Assembly: GCA_030280995.1 (NCBI GenBank)
Contig: JASXTE010000016.1
Span: 15,267,001 to 15,331,000, forward strand
Direction of reading: 5' to 3'
DNA length: 64,000 bases
Source: Hemileia vastatrix
Lineage: Eukaryota; Basidiomycota; Pucciniomycetes; Pucciniales; Zaghouaniaceae
In this document: positions 54,923 to 64,000 of the stretch, in pieces
Numbering within the stretch: the first letter of the stretch is position 1
Layout: each line of letters starts with the position of its first letter
Notes under the pieces: model-generated
Database searches by the model: none
What the model was told of the DNA's origin: nothing
What the model saw: only the letters and a program-made list of their open reading frames with translations
Made by a program: the position numbers and the translations under genes

Positions 54923-55371
54923 TTATTTCTTGCCCAAAAATCATTATTTAGAAATAAAAAATAAAAAAAACTCTTCATTTTAAAGTCTTGGGGGACTAAT
55001 CCTCAGTTTTAAGTCTTGGGGGACTAACAACCCTCATTTTATTGTCTTGGGGGACTCAAAATCCCTCAGTTTATAGTCTTGGGGGACTCAAAACCTGAAT
55101 CAAAAATACAGAACCAGAGATCAAAACATTAAAGACCAAAGAAACAAACTAACATTCTGGGGTAACTGTTTTACAGAGCAGCCAGCTCATCAGTTACCCC
55201 CAGACTTGCCTGAACAAAATTCAGAGACTCCGCCTTGGATGCCCTCTGCCAGAATCACACCAAATCCACATTATCAGTTTTTAGTCCTGAAGGACTCAAC
55301 CAACAACCATCCTCAGTTTATATTCTTGGGGGACTGTACCATTTCTCAGTTTAAAGTCTTGATGGACTACT
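54923..55371. other. AP1-AP2 spacer of Asz-E: dyad motifs and hairpin
   Basis: Four copies of the dyad motif, here as CAGTTTATAGTCTTGGGGGA, lie at about 54976, 55003, 55034 and 55066, and three more at 55277, 55315 and 55347. Hairpin unit H1 occurs with arms GGGGTAACTG (55159-55168) and CAGTTACCCC (55191-55200), a perfect 10 bp. There is no gene. Confidence 0.8.
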
Positions 55372-55632
55372 CACCACACAATATGGGGGGCGGACTTGCT
55401 AGCAAGTCCGCAACCTTGGACCCAAACTCACCATAGATTGAACAAACATTGAGCTATTGATAAAGGAGCCATACAATCAGGAATGAACACCACTCAGAAG
55501 AACAGTTTTAGGTGGGTGTTCAAGTAGAGTTCAGTATGGGTTCAGTATGAGTTCAGTCTGAGTTCCATCTGAGTTCCATCTGAGTTCAGGTTGAGGACTT
55601 GCTAGCAAGTACACCCCCTATATTGCGTAGTG
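55372..55632 (-). mobile_element. MITE copy 4, CACTA-type, in Asz-E
   Basis: This 261-bp copy is flanked by ACT (55369-55371 and 55633-55635). It starts CACCACACAATATGGGGGG and ends ATATTGCGTAGTG, with the palindrome GGACTTGCTAGCAAGTCC near the left end and seven 11-bp units near the right. It lies inside the dyad-motif array upstream of AP2; Asz-F has no insertion there. Confidence 0.92.
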
Positions 55633-55638
55633 ACTAGT

Positions 55639-55714
55639 GTTCAGTTTAAAGTCTTGACGGACTACCAGTGTTCAGTTTAAAGTCTTGACGGACTATACAA
55701 ATTTTTCATATAAA
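55639..55714 (+). promoter_or_regulatory. Putative AP2 promoter in Asz-E
   Basis: Two tandem copies of the dyad motif (55639 and 55671, CAGTTTAAAGTCTTGACGGA) are followed by a TATA box TATAAA at 55709-55714, 132 bp before the AP2 ATG. Asz-F has a similar CATAAAATAA in the same place (near 41520, minus strand). The role is inferred from position and the TATA match. Confidence 0.5.
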
Positions 55715-55845
55715 GGCGGAGCCACCTCCATGCACAGTGCTCCACAGCCAACTTGCTGAACTTCCACCCTTTCTTTATTATCTACACATCACTGACAAAA
55801 TTTTCATTCATCTCTTTTCTCTTCATTATTTCTCCTTCACAGATC

Positions 55846-57399
55846 ATGGCTGAATCTCCAAAATTTGACTCATCGGACCTTCCCTGTTTCACTGCTCCAA
55901 AGGACTTTGCTTGTAAACAGTGCATCCACATGTGCAGGCCTTGTACCTTCACTCTTCCTACTCCTCAAGCCACATTCTATAACAGAGCCTGTGATTCTTG
56001 AAACTCTAAAAAAGATGTGAAAGAGACCCCAACTATCCAATACCTCCGCCCTCACCTTCACAAAAGAATATTTTCAGATCTCCTACCAGGTCACCAGAAC
56101 TTGCGCCTGCTTCTTTTTCTTTCTCTTCTGCTCCTTCCAGAAGATCATGCCGTTCTGTTCCCAAAACACTCCCTAAAAGACTTGCTTTATCTTCTCAAGA
56201 ATCTGCTTTTATCTCAGGAAATTTGGCCAAATCAGCTTTAAAATCAGCTCCCAGGCTGCTAGAACACGTCCAGGCAGCCCGCCCGCCTTGCCAGAAAGTA
56301 AAAGTCAGGTTAAAAACTCCCAAATTCAGCCAGATAACAGCCAAAATACACCATTAAACACCAAGAACTCTACACCACCACCTCCTAGTGCTCCCAGAGC
56401 GATGCATAAACACCAAATTTCTTCCCCAGACAACCCCAAAAATTCCAACAACTCTAGAAAACCTGCCAGAGGACCTTCTGAAAACACCAGAGCACACAAC
56501 ACTGCTTCCAAACAAAAATCTCCGGTTACTTTAAGAAGAACTAACAACACCTCTCCTCTGGCTGCCAATTATTCCTCTGATGGTTCCCTTTCTTTTAGAT
56601 CTTCATCCAGAAAATCACAATCAGCTTCCATGTCACCTTCTCCTGATACTTCCTTCAAAAATCCTGGTTCTCAACCACCAGTGTCCAACCGAACTGGGCC
56701 AAACAATAATAATATCCACAACAACAACAACAGCAGCCCTTCTGCTCCAACCAGGCCACAGAAACACCCTTTTTCTGCTTCATCTTCTCAAGACCATTTA
56801 TAGAATGATCATTAGAATCCATACCTCTATCTGGTTGATCCTCCTTCAACATCCATTCAGCTTTCTTCAACAGCTCAAATCCCGGCTGCTTAAAAATTTG
56901 ATGAGCTTCCAATCTGTAAGTACTAAATCAATAAATCCAATTTCTTTAACAGAGAACAATTACTGATCTAATTCTTCTGTGTAGTTAGACCCCACCTCCT
57001 GAAACTACAATTGGGATTGGTCAACCTCTAGAAACTACCTTAAAGCTGGATTACGCTGACATGAAACAAAATCTAAGCATGATGTGTTCAAACATGCTTA
57101 AGGCCTTTTCCCTCCACGGTCCGTTGAATGAATTTGAAAAGAATCTGAGGAAAAAGCTCCTTGATGACCACTGGAAGATGTCTAGAATAATCAAGCACAC
57201 CTTCCAACACTTGATCCCCGCTTCTCCCACTTCTTCCCAAAAATTACCTTGCACTCCAGTACCTGACCATTACAATCCATATACTCTTTCGAGCCGCCTA
57301 CACCAAAAAGAACACAGTTCTTCTTCTAATCCTAACAAAATGCAAAAACGCCACCATAATCCAGAACAACTTCCAGAGGCTTCTTCTTCCAGACATTAA
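55846..57399 (+). pseudogene. AP2 antisense gene of Asz-E
   Basis: The ATG at 55846 opens MAESPKFDSSDLPC and the cluster CKQCIHMCRPC...ACDS, then a TGA replaces the next cluster Cys and a one-base loss shifts the frame. The basic Ser/Pro part (SAPSRRSCRSVPKTLPKR) resembles the AP1 tail. 56288-56803 is open and Ser/Pro/Asn-rich. NPYLYLVDPP...KFDELPI then leads to a 69-bp intron (56916-56984, GTAAGTACT...GTGTAG), as long as in Asz-F, and the last exon has IGIGQPLE, MCSNMLKAFSLHGPLN and HWKMSRIIKHTFQ to TAA at 57397-57399. The join between the Cys-rich exon and the 56288 frame is unresolved. It is inactivated by several stops. Confidence 0.72.
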
Positions 57400-58740
57400 A
57401 ATAAACAAGAAAGAAATTAATAAGTCACTAAATAGAGAGAACAATAATAATCAACAGAAATATATGATAAAAATTGTTTTATTTTTATTTTATTTATTAT
57501 TTATTTTACTTTATTTTTTATTTTACTTTATTTTTATTTTTATTTTTATTTTTTTTTATTTTAAACTAATAACATGCTAAAAAAAACTTGAAAATAAATA
57601 ACAAAATTAACCAAAAATATGAGAGTTGAAAAATTAAAATGAAATGAATAATAATAATAACATGAGACAAATAATAGTTACTTATGGTATCCCCCAGCCA
57701 ATTGATGAGCTGATCCCCTGATACATTACCCACATCCAAGTGCACCTTGATGTGAATACATTGTTAAGTAAATTTTAAATGAATTGAAATAAAAAATAAA
57801 GATAAAATAATTAGAAATTGAGAGAATAATAAGAGAAAGAAGGAAAAAAGCATTACTCGGCCAATAGATGAGCCTTTCCCAACCAATGCTTGCCCACATC
57901 CAGGTGACCCTGATTTGGTAACACCATATAATATAATTTGTGATTTTTCCCTCTCTATATCCTAATAACTCCCATAAAAAATTAAAAGAAAAAAAGAGAA
58001 AAAAGAAAATAATCTAAAGCTACTATCTAAGACAGCCATAGACACAAAAATCAAAGAAAAGAAAAAAATCCAGCTCCATAGAAAGTCCAGTCCAAAGAGA
58101 TGATCACTGGGTGGGCTCCCTCCAATAAGTAAAAATGATGGGAGACCACCAGTGATCCACCACTAAACCAAATAGACAAAAGAAGCCTGTCCCAAGCCAG
58201 TAATCCAGTTTAAAGTCATAGTGGACTTGAAACCTGAATAACAAAAACCAGAAATAGGATTAAACTAGGACAAACAAAAATACTTGAAAAAGACATTATG
58301 GGGTAACTGTTCTACAGAGCAGCCATCTCATCAGTCACCCCCACACTTGCCAAATAAAATCTAGAAGCCCCTCTGGGTACCTTTACAGCAAAAAACAAAA
58401 TCCAACACATTAAACCAAAACCAATAAGCGTGAAGAGTCCTGCACTTGAAGACCAAAAGAATTTCAAGTTTAAAGTCATAGAGGACTAAAACCTGTGAAG
58501 AAAAACCAATACTAGGGCTCAACCAAATTGAGACAAGGGGTTGGAAACAGACAATCTGGGGTAACTGTTGATAGAGCAGCCAGATCATCAGTCACCCCCA
58601 CACTTTCCAAAATAAAATCTAGAAGCCCCACCCTTGGGTACCTTCTAACAAAAAGTTTCCAACAAAACAGATGCACAGCATCACCAAAATCCAAAACTAA
58701 AGAATGATCCATAGTTTATCCTCATTGTGGAGTCAATCTT
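57400..58740 (-). other. Post-pol region of Asz-E: hairpins and AT-rich filler
   Basis: This mirrors 38582-39850. 57470-57560 is TTTTA-rich filler. 57685-57762 and 57852-57930 are the two larger inverted-repeat units (GGTATC.../CCACATC type). H1 hairpins occur with arms 58300-58309/58332-58341 and 58558-58567/58589-58598; in both, one pair is a G-U wobble on the element strand. Dyad-motif relatives lie near 58207 and 58469. There is no gene. Confidence 0.75.
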
Positions 58741-61700
58741 ATTCACTTTTTGTGCCTCTAGGATAAAATCTCTTCACCTGATCTGCAGCCACTCTCTTCT
58801 TTAACACTGCGCCATCTAACTCCTCCAAAAAATAAGAACCTCCAGACACCTTAGATCTGACTCTTTAAGATCCATTCCATCTTTCAGAAAACATCTTTCC
58901 CCACTTACTCTCCAAACTTCTATTATACACCAAAACCAAAAAACCAGGTTTCAAGGGATTCCTGAGTCTATGAGCCAGCTTTTTGTCCCAGTATATGACT
59001 GATTGATCTCTTATCTTCATCATTCTAGAGTATGCCTTCTCTTGACATTCCTCTCTACATTCCAACTGTTGCATCCTGGAACAGAGAAAATCTTCTGTTG
59101 AGCATATATCATCCCAATCAATCCCAAGATAAGAGACAGCTTCCAAATACACTGATAAAACAGCTTTCTGCCCAAAAATTAATTCATAAAGGGAATAGCC
59201 AGTTGTCGTTTTCACAGCGACCCTATCAGCAAATAACACCAAGGGTAAATAATGCCTCCATTTTTCAGCACTATCTCCACACATCTTCACCAAAGAATGT
59301 TTGATAACTTGATGGCCTCTTTCAACCATGCCTTCAGCTTCAGGATAATAAGGTGTAGCCACTCTGAATTTAGGACCAATACTTACCAAAGCTTCTTTAA
59401 ATTCAGCTCCAAACTCTGGCCCGCAATCAACAGTCACCAAATTCATTAACCCATACCTAAATACCCATTCTTTCTTTAAAAATTCTGCCAAAGTTTTGGC
59501 AGTCAAATTTACCAGATGCACCGCCTCAACCCAACCAGACAAATCATCCCTGAAAAAAGTAAAGAATTTATACCTTCCCTCTTTGATATGGACAGCATCT
59601 AAACTGACTCTTCCAAACACAGTTGTTTCACCAGTAGCACGGCCAATATCAAGGGGTCTTTCAAGTCTTGAAGGTTTTTCAAGGAGGTTCAATGGCAGTA
59701 ACAACGGGATTTATGTGCTCAAAATTAATGTACGTATTTTCTTAATCTTTTGATTTAATTACTCAAATAATAATAGGTGGTTTCAGATACTAGTATAATT
59801 TATATTTTAGAATTACGTAGATGTAAATACTAATGTTATAAAAGATAGTAATAAACGTTCTAATAAATGTATTGTGAATTGGTAAAATAAGTAATTAATG
59901 AATGAAAAGTACAAAAAGAGAGGGCCCTTTTATAGGCAAAGATGTGAGAAATAAAGACACAGAGTTAACACCACCTGATACAAGGGTGTGAGAAAAAAAA
60001 ACTAAAGAAAGAGTGTATGTAAAATAATAAAAGATATACTAAATAGTGCGTTAATAAAAGGTATCATTTTATTTGAAATAAAAATTAGAATCCCTTGTTC
60101 TGTCACATTTAAAACAGAAACATTTGATTTAAAATGTTGATTCAACAAAATCTAAATAAAGGAATTTGAAAAGTATCTTCTTTTTATATTTTATATTTTT
60201 AGTACTATTTCTATTCCCTCTCATCTGTATTATTGAGCACAGTGTTAGGGAGTAAAAATGTATGTGACAATTACTTATTTCTATTAATTATTTACATTAC
60301 TTATTGTACTTAGCTAGTTAGTTGTAAGTAATACATAAGTAGTTAGTAAATAATTAATTATTAATAAGGATTTAAAAGGTGTGGCTTCATCTCAGTAAGA
60401 TAATTAATTATTTTACTGGGTAAGTCTAGTAGCCTGGCTGACAGCCAACCTCTTTAGGTTTCAAGTTACTTCTTCTTTGAATTCTTCACAAGATTGAACC
60501 CAAACCTGAACAGCCAACATCATTCCTGGCCACCAAAATCTATTTGTTACTCTTCTATAGGTCTCCCCAAAGCCTCTATGACCAAGGTCTTCATGCAAAG
60601 ACTTCAAAACCAATTCTTGACCCTTCTTCTGAGTCACCACCACTTGAGGATTTGGATGTCTCTTCCTCATCAACCTCCTTCCTGACTCATAAAAGCCAGG
60701 ACTCTTCTTCTTTATTTCCACCCAAGTATCATCATCACAAGTATCTGGCCTCTCTAAGGTTAACAGATATTCAACCATAATCAAATAAAACCCAATCTGA
60801 CCCCAGGTCTCATCTTCAAAATACAAAAAAACAACATCCTAAGGGTACAACACTATCATCAAAATCTCCAGTGTACACATGAGCAACACGTCCAGCCCAT
60901 CCAGGACACCAATCTCTAAATTTTGGCACATCCTTTCCCTTCCACTGAATCTTATCAGAATCCAGTTCACCAACAAAAACACCATTTTCCAATTTTGAGC
61001 CATCCCAAACAACGGCCCCATCTTCATCAATAAAAAAATCTTGATCACCAGAATCAAGATCAGAACCAGCCAGTTTAACCTCTTGGTGGAGGTGAGAACA
61101 ATCATCCAGTTTAGCCTCTTGGGGGAGGATAGAAAAATCTTCAGCACCATTTGTGCTGGCCCTAACCACTGGAACATCTTCATCAAATACTTCAGAATAA
61201 GAATCATCATCTGTGGGTGGTCTTCTTGATAATCCATTTGGCATTGTAAAAGTCTTACCTGGCTTGTGCACCAGGTCAAAAGAAAAATGTTGAATAAATG
61301 ACACCCACCTAGTCATTGGAGCATTTGGAAGACTAGGTGAGTTGATCATTTGAACCAGAGATTGAGCATCGACCTGCAGCTCAAAATGCTGCCCCCACAA
61401 AACGGTTTGTATCTTCTTCAAAATTTTTGCTTCACCACACAATTCCAACTTTGGCTGAGAATACCTAGATTCCACCTCATTAAAAACTACATACTCATAA
61501 CTTACTAGCCTTAGCTTCCCAGCTTTATCTTCCTGAGACAAAACAGCACCAGCAGCAATATAACTTTAGTTCACTGCCAGATAAATTTTTCCAGCTTCCC
61601 TTCCATAATCCAACTTGTGAAGAATAATATCTTCACCTACCACCCTCTTCAATTTCTGAAAAGCCTCTTCACACTCTTCAGTCCATTCCCACTCCGCATC

Positions 61701-62957
61701 TTTCTTGGTCAACCTTCTCAAGGGTGAAGCCAACAAAGAAAAATATTTAATAAAAATCCTGATGTACACACAAACTCCCGAAAATCCCCTAACTTCAGTA
61801 GTATTTTTGGGCCTTGGCCATGACTGAATTTTATTAACTTTCTTCTTTGCCATAATCCTTCCCTCCTTACATACAACATGACCCAGGATTTCCAGAGCAG
61901 GAACAAAAGAACAGAACTTTGACCCAGAAATGATCAAACCAGCCTCTTCAGTTCTAAACAATACTCTATCTAGAGTAATTGCATATTCCCAAACAAATCT
62001 CCTTACTCCTGGATTCTCCTTCAGAACTTCATTTCCATTATCAGTGGAGGGTCCTTTTATTCAACCTTCATCAATAAAAATACCAGCATGAGTCCGAACC
62101 CCATCCTGTAAAATCCAAGCCATTTGAGCTTGATATACTGCTGCTGAATTAGTTGCTCCTTGAGGCAACCTAGTGAGCTGAAATCTTCCCAGAGGAGTCT
62201 CAAACGTTGTAAGTGGCAGTGAATCAATGTGAAGTTCCCTTTCATCATAACCACCAATAATATCTCCCAAACCATAACATAACCTTTCAGAAAAAGCTTC
62301 CACAAAGTTCTCCCCACTTGGTGGCATCCCTGCATCCTTGATAGTGACTCTATTCAAGGCCCTAAGATCATGCACCACCCTCAACTTCCCATTCTGTTTC
62401 TGAACACAGAAAACCGGACTTGAGTAACTAGAAGTTGATTGTTCATACAATCCTGTCCTGACTCTTTCCCTTACAATCTCCACAAAATCATCCCTGATAG
62501 CAGCTGGAATTTGAATAGGTTTGATTTTCAAAGGCTCATGATAAACCTCAGTAATCAAATAAGGTTCCCCATAAGAGTGTTTCAATACACCCCTTTCTTC
62601 TTCAACAAATTCCACCGCTTTCTCCCTGAGCACAATAATGTGAAACAACAATTTCTTTTCCTCATCAGACAACCACCCATCAGGACCCAAATTAACAACT
62701 TTCAACCTCTCCACAGTCACCCAAGTGGTTTCCACAAAATCAGGAGGATTCTTCACCAGAGGAGTACAGTATGGATCTCTTGAAAATGCAGGCTTCTTCA
62801 AAGAAGAATTCAAACCCACAGGCATGGGCTCATTGACAGGCCTAATCTTCTGCACTACCTTCTTGTACTTTGCAGCTCCACCGTCAACTTGAGGGATCTT
62901 CAGGATATCTTCACCACCAGACCTGGAACAAAAACCAAGGGTTTCCCCATTTCTCAC
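58741..62957 (-). pseudogene. Asz-E pol: reverse transcriptase, RNase H, integrase
   Basis: The N-terminal region and reverse transcriptase are 62957-62061 (LRVVHDLRALNRVTIKD, QLTRLPQGATNSAAVYQAQM, GIFIDEG, where Glu replaces the second catalytic Asp). Thumb and connection are 61961-61566, RNase H with tether 61541-60816, and the zinc domain 60826-60461 (HEDLGHRGFGETYRR). After solo LTR H the core is 59704-58865 (SLDAVHIKEG, TVDCGPEFG, EGMVERGHQVIK), and the GPY-type tail runs to about 58741. Stops at 62061, 61566 and 58865 lie in otherwise continuous frames. There is no chromodomain. Confidence 0.88.
59647..60443 (-). mobile_element. Solo LTR H (Chv2 type) in the Asz-E integrase
   Basis: This 797-bp LTR begins TATCAAGGGGTC and ends TAGCCTGGCTGACA, flanked by GCCAA at 59642-59646 and 60444-60448. 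It interrupts the integrase between the zinc domain and the core. The element-strand TATA box TATAAAA is at plus 59928-59934. A solo LTR with intact duplication is the usual product of recombination between the two LTRs of an inserted element. Confidence 0.92.
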
Positions 62958-63811
62958 ATGTGTGGCCCAGGTAATGTTTTGAAAAGTGTAGAAGAAACCT
63001 TAGCAGTTCACAATTGGGAGGACTTACTTTTAGACCCCAACCTCACCGCTCCACAACTTTTCTGTAATTCCACATTTTCATCCTCACAACCATCTTCCAA
63101 ATCTTCAAATATTGATTCATCTTCTGAATCACATCTTATAAAATTATGCAGTTTATCCTCATGCTGGAGGCCCAAAAATTGATCTTGATGATCTTCTCTC
63201 TTCAAAAATTCATGCAGTTTAACCTCATGCTGGAGGTTCAAAAATTGGTCTTGACAATCTTTTTTCTTCAAAAATTTGTGCAGTTTATCCTCATTCTGGA
63301 GGCCCAAAAATTGATCTTGATGATCTTTACAAAAATAATTCTTTTCTTCTTTTTTAATTATCTTCATATTTTTTTCTTGCTTTTCCTCAGTTATCTTGAA
63401 ATTTTTATCTTCTTTTCTTGAGGTTTCTTCCATCCTACAAAAATAACCGGGGGTTTCCCCAATGCTCACAGATGAGGCCAAGGTAATGTTTTTGAAAGAC
63501 ATAGAAGAAATCCAAGCGGTAAACAATTGGGATGACTTAGTTTTATATCCCAATCTCACCACTTCACTTCTTTTCCACATATCTTTCAATAAAGATATAT
63601 AGACAATCTTCTTTTTTGAAATTGAATTAAAAATAATTGAAAATCTTGAGAGAGAACAGATACTTGATAAAAACATGAAGAATACTTGCAGAGAAGAGAA
63701 ACATTAACAATAGAAAGTTGAAAATTTACTTGGTATATCTCCAAGGGAGCTGACCTACTACAACCTGGCATTTCATTATCTTGGGGAGAGGTTGTAGCAC
63801 TAGGGAAATCA
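62958..63811 (-). pseudogene. Gag-pol linker of Asz-E with 66-bp repeats
   Basis: The frame 63676-63008 (222 codons) contains an N-terminal Ser/Ile-rich part, a first copy of a segment with SSQLFTAWISS and SIGETPGYFC, a Lys/Glu-rich stretch, and nearly three 22-residue repeats (DHQDQFLGLQHEDKLH type). An acidic stretch and the start of a second segment copy (VRLGSKSKSSQL, ended by TGA) follow; the frame reopens into pol at 62957. It corresponds to 34403-35053 of Asz-F. It is probably a translated N-terminal extension of Pol of unknown role. Confidence 0.62.
63148..63330 (-). repeat. 66-bp coding tandem repeat (about 2.8 copies)
   Basis: Units start at 63148, 63214 and 63280, each opening GCAGTTTAWCCTCATKCTGG on the plus strand. 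The period is exactly 66 bp, which keeps the frame (22 residues). Asz-F has two units (34901-35013). Confidence 0.85.
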
Positions 63812-64000
63812 GCCCTTATTACTCTAAAAAAGAAAGAATCTCACTAGAGCCTGACCGACACTCCAAAAAACCAGAGGCGGCACCCACTTCTTTTCTTCTC
63901 CTACAACAATCCATGCACTGGCACATTGAAGACAAGCCTGGCCTGGTCTCCCAAACATCATCTCCAGGAGATGATAACCTCATTTGAAGCCTCCTCCCAT
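63812..64000 (-). pseudogene. End of Asz-E gag-protease, cut by window edge
   Basis: On the minus strand the sequence matches the last ~60 codons of the Asz-F protease frame (34230-34402): SSPGDD, then CQCMDCCRRRKEVGA, then FLEC and ILSFLE before TAA. The Cys-rich tail is conserved in both copies. The rest of gag lies beyond the window. Confidence 0.8.

Larger units (their letters stand above)
51993..64000 (-). mobile_element. Asz-E, second Asz element, incomplete in window
   Basis: This minus-strand element has its 3' LTR at 51993-54249 (with a solo LTR inside), polypurine tract at 54250-54258, the antisense-gene region 54298-57399, hairpin/AT region 57400-58740, pol 58741-62957, linker 62958-63811 and the end of gag-protease up to the window edge. 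Gene order, hairpins, motif arrays and antisense genes match Asz-F, so they belong to the family and not to one copy. It is interrupted by solo LTR G, a MITE and solo LTR H. Confidence 0.9.

Overview
The window is AT-rich eukaryotic DNA made almost entirely of nested, decayed LTR retrotransposons. The host is most likely a basidiomycete fungus. The reasons are the Ty3/Gypsy pol types present (chromodomain integrases, and a second lineage whose reverse transcriptase has an FIDDG active site), short introns of 49-69 bp, and a fungal Zn2Cys6-like cysteine cluster. I cannot name the species. I see no rRNA or tRNA gene, no CRISPR array and no confident host gene. Element names are provisional.

Layout. 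1-202 holds LTR scraps and 203-702 a chain of hairpins. 943-19735 is chromovirus Chv1-B (+ strand, target-site duplication CACTT). Its gag is split by a younger chromovirus, Chv1-A (4817-14206, - strand, duplication GGTTG), and Chv1-A's gag is split in turn by a 261-bp CACTA-type MITE (10720-10980). 19741-22328 is unassigned AT-rich DNA with a second MITE. 22329-30609 is a diverged chromovirus, Chv2-C (- strand), with a third MITE beside its gag start. 30836-43841 is Asz-F (+ strand), a different Ty3 lineage with about 4 kb of extra sequence between pol and the 3' LTR. 43898-44501 is a broken Chv2 LTR, and 44502-51595 is the rearranged chromovirus Chv1-D. From 51993 to beyond the window end lies Asz-E (- strand), a second copy of the Asz family, interrupted by two solo LTRs and a fourth MITE.

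The most interesting system is in the Asz family. Between pol and the 3' LTR, both copies carry two genes on the strand opposite to gag-pol. The first (AP1) has one intron, at the same position in both copies. It encodes a Cys cluster spaced CX2CX6CX12CX2CX6C followed by a basic Ser/Pro tail. The second (AP2) has a related Cys cluster, a long Ser/Pro/Asn-rich middle, a conserved 69-bp intron and a helical C-terminus. The DNA around them holds eight or nine copies of a short dyad motif and three copies of a stem-loop, one of which shows a compensatory base-pair change. The layout recalls antisense genes of complex retroviruses (HTLV-1 HBZ) and of plant Tat-lineage elements, but I know of no such description in fungi.

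Second, the chromovirus gag regions show a conserved two-frame arrangement. A Pro/Gln-rich coiled-coil frame ends in Pro-Trp-stop, and that stop overlaps the ATG of the next gag frame (ATGGTAA or ATGGTAG) in all four elements. No retroelement here looks fully intact. Most carry nonsense codons and frameshifts, and many of the nonsense changes are C-to-A or G-to-T transversions rather than the C-to-T expected of RIP.
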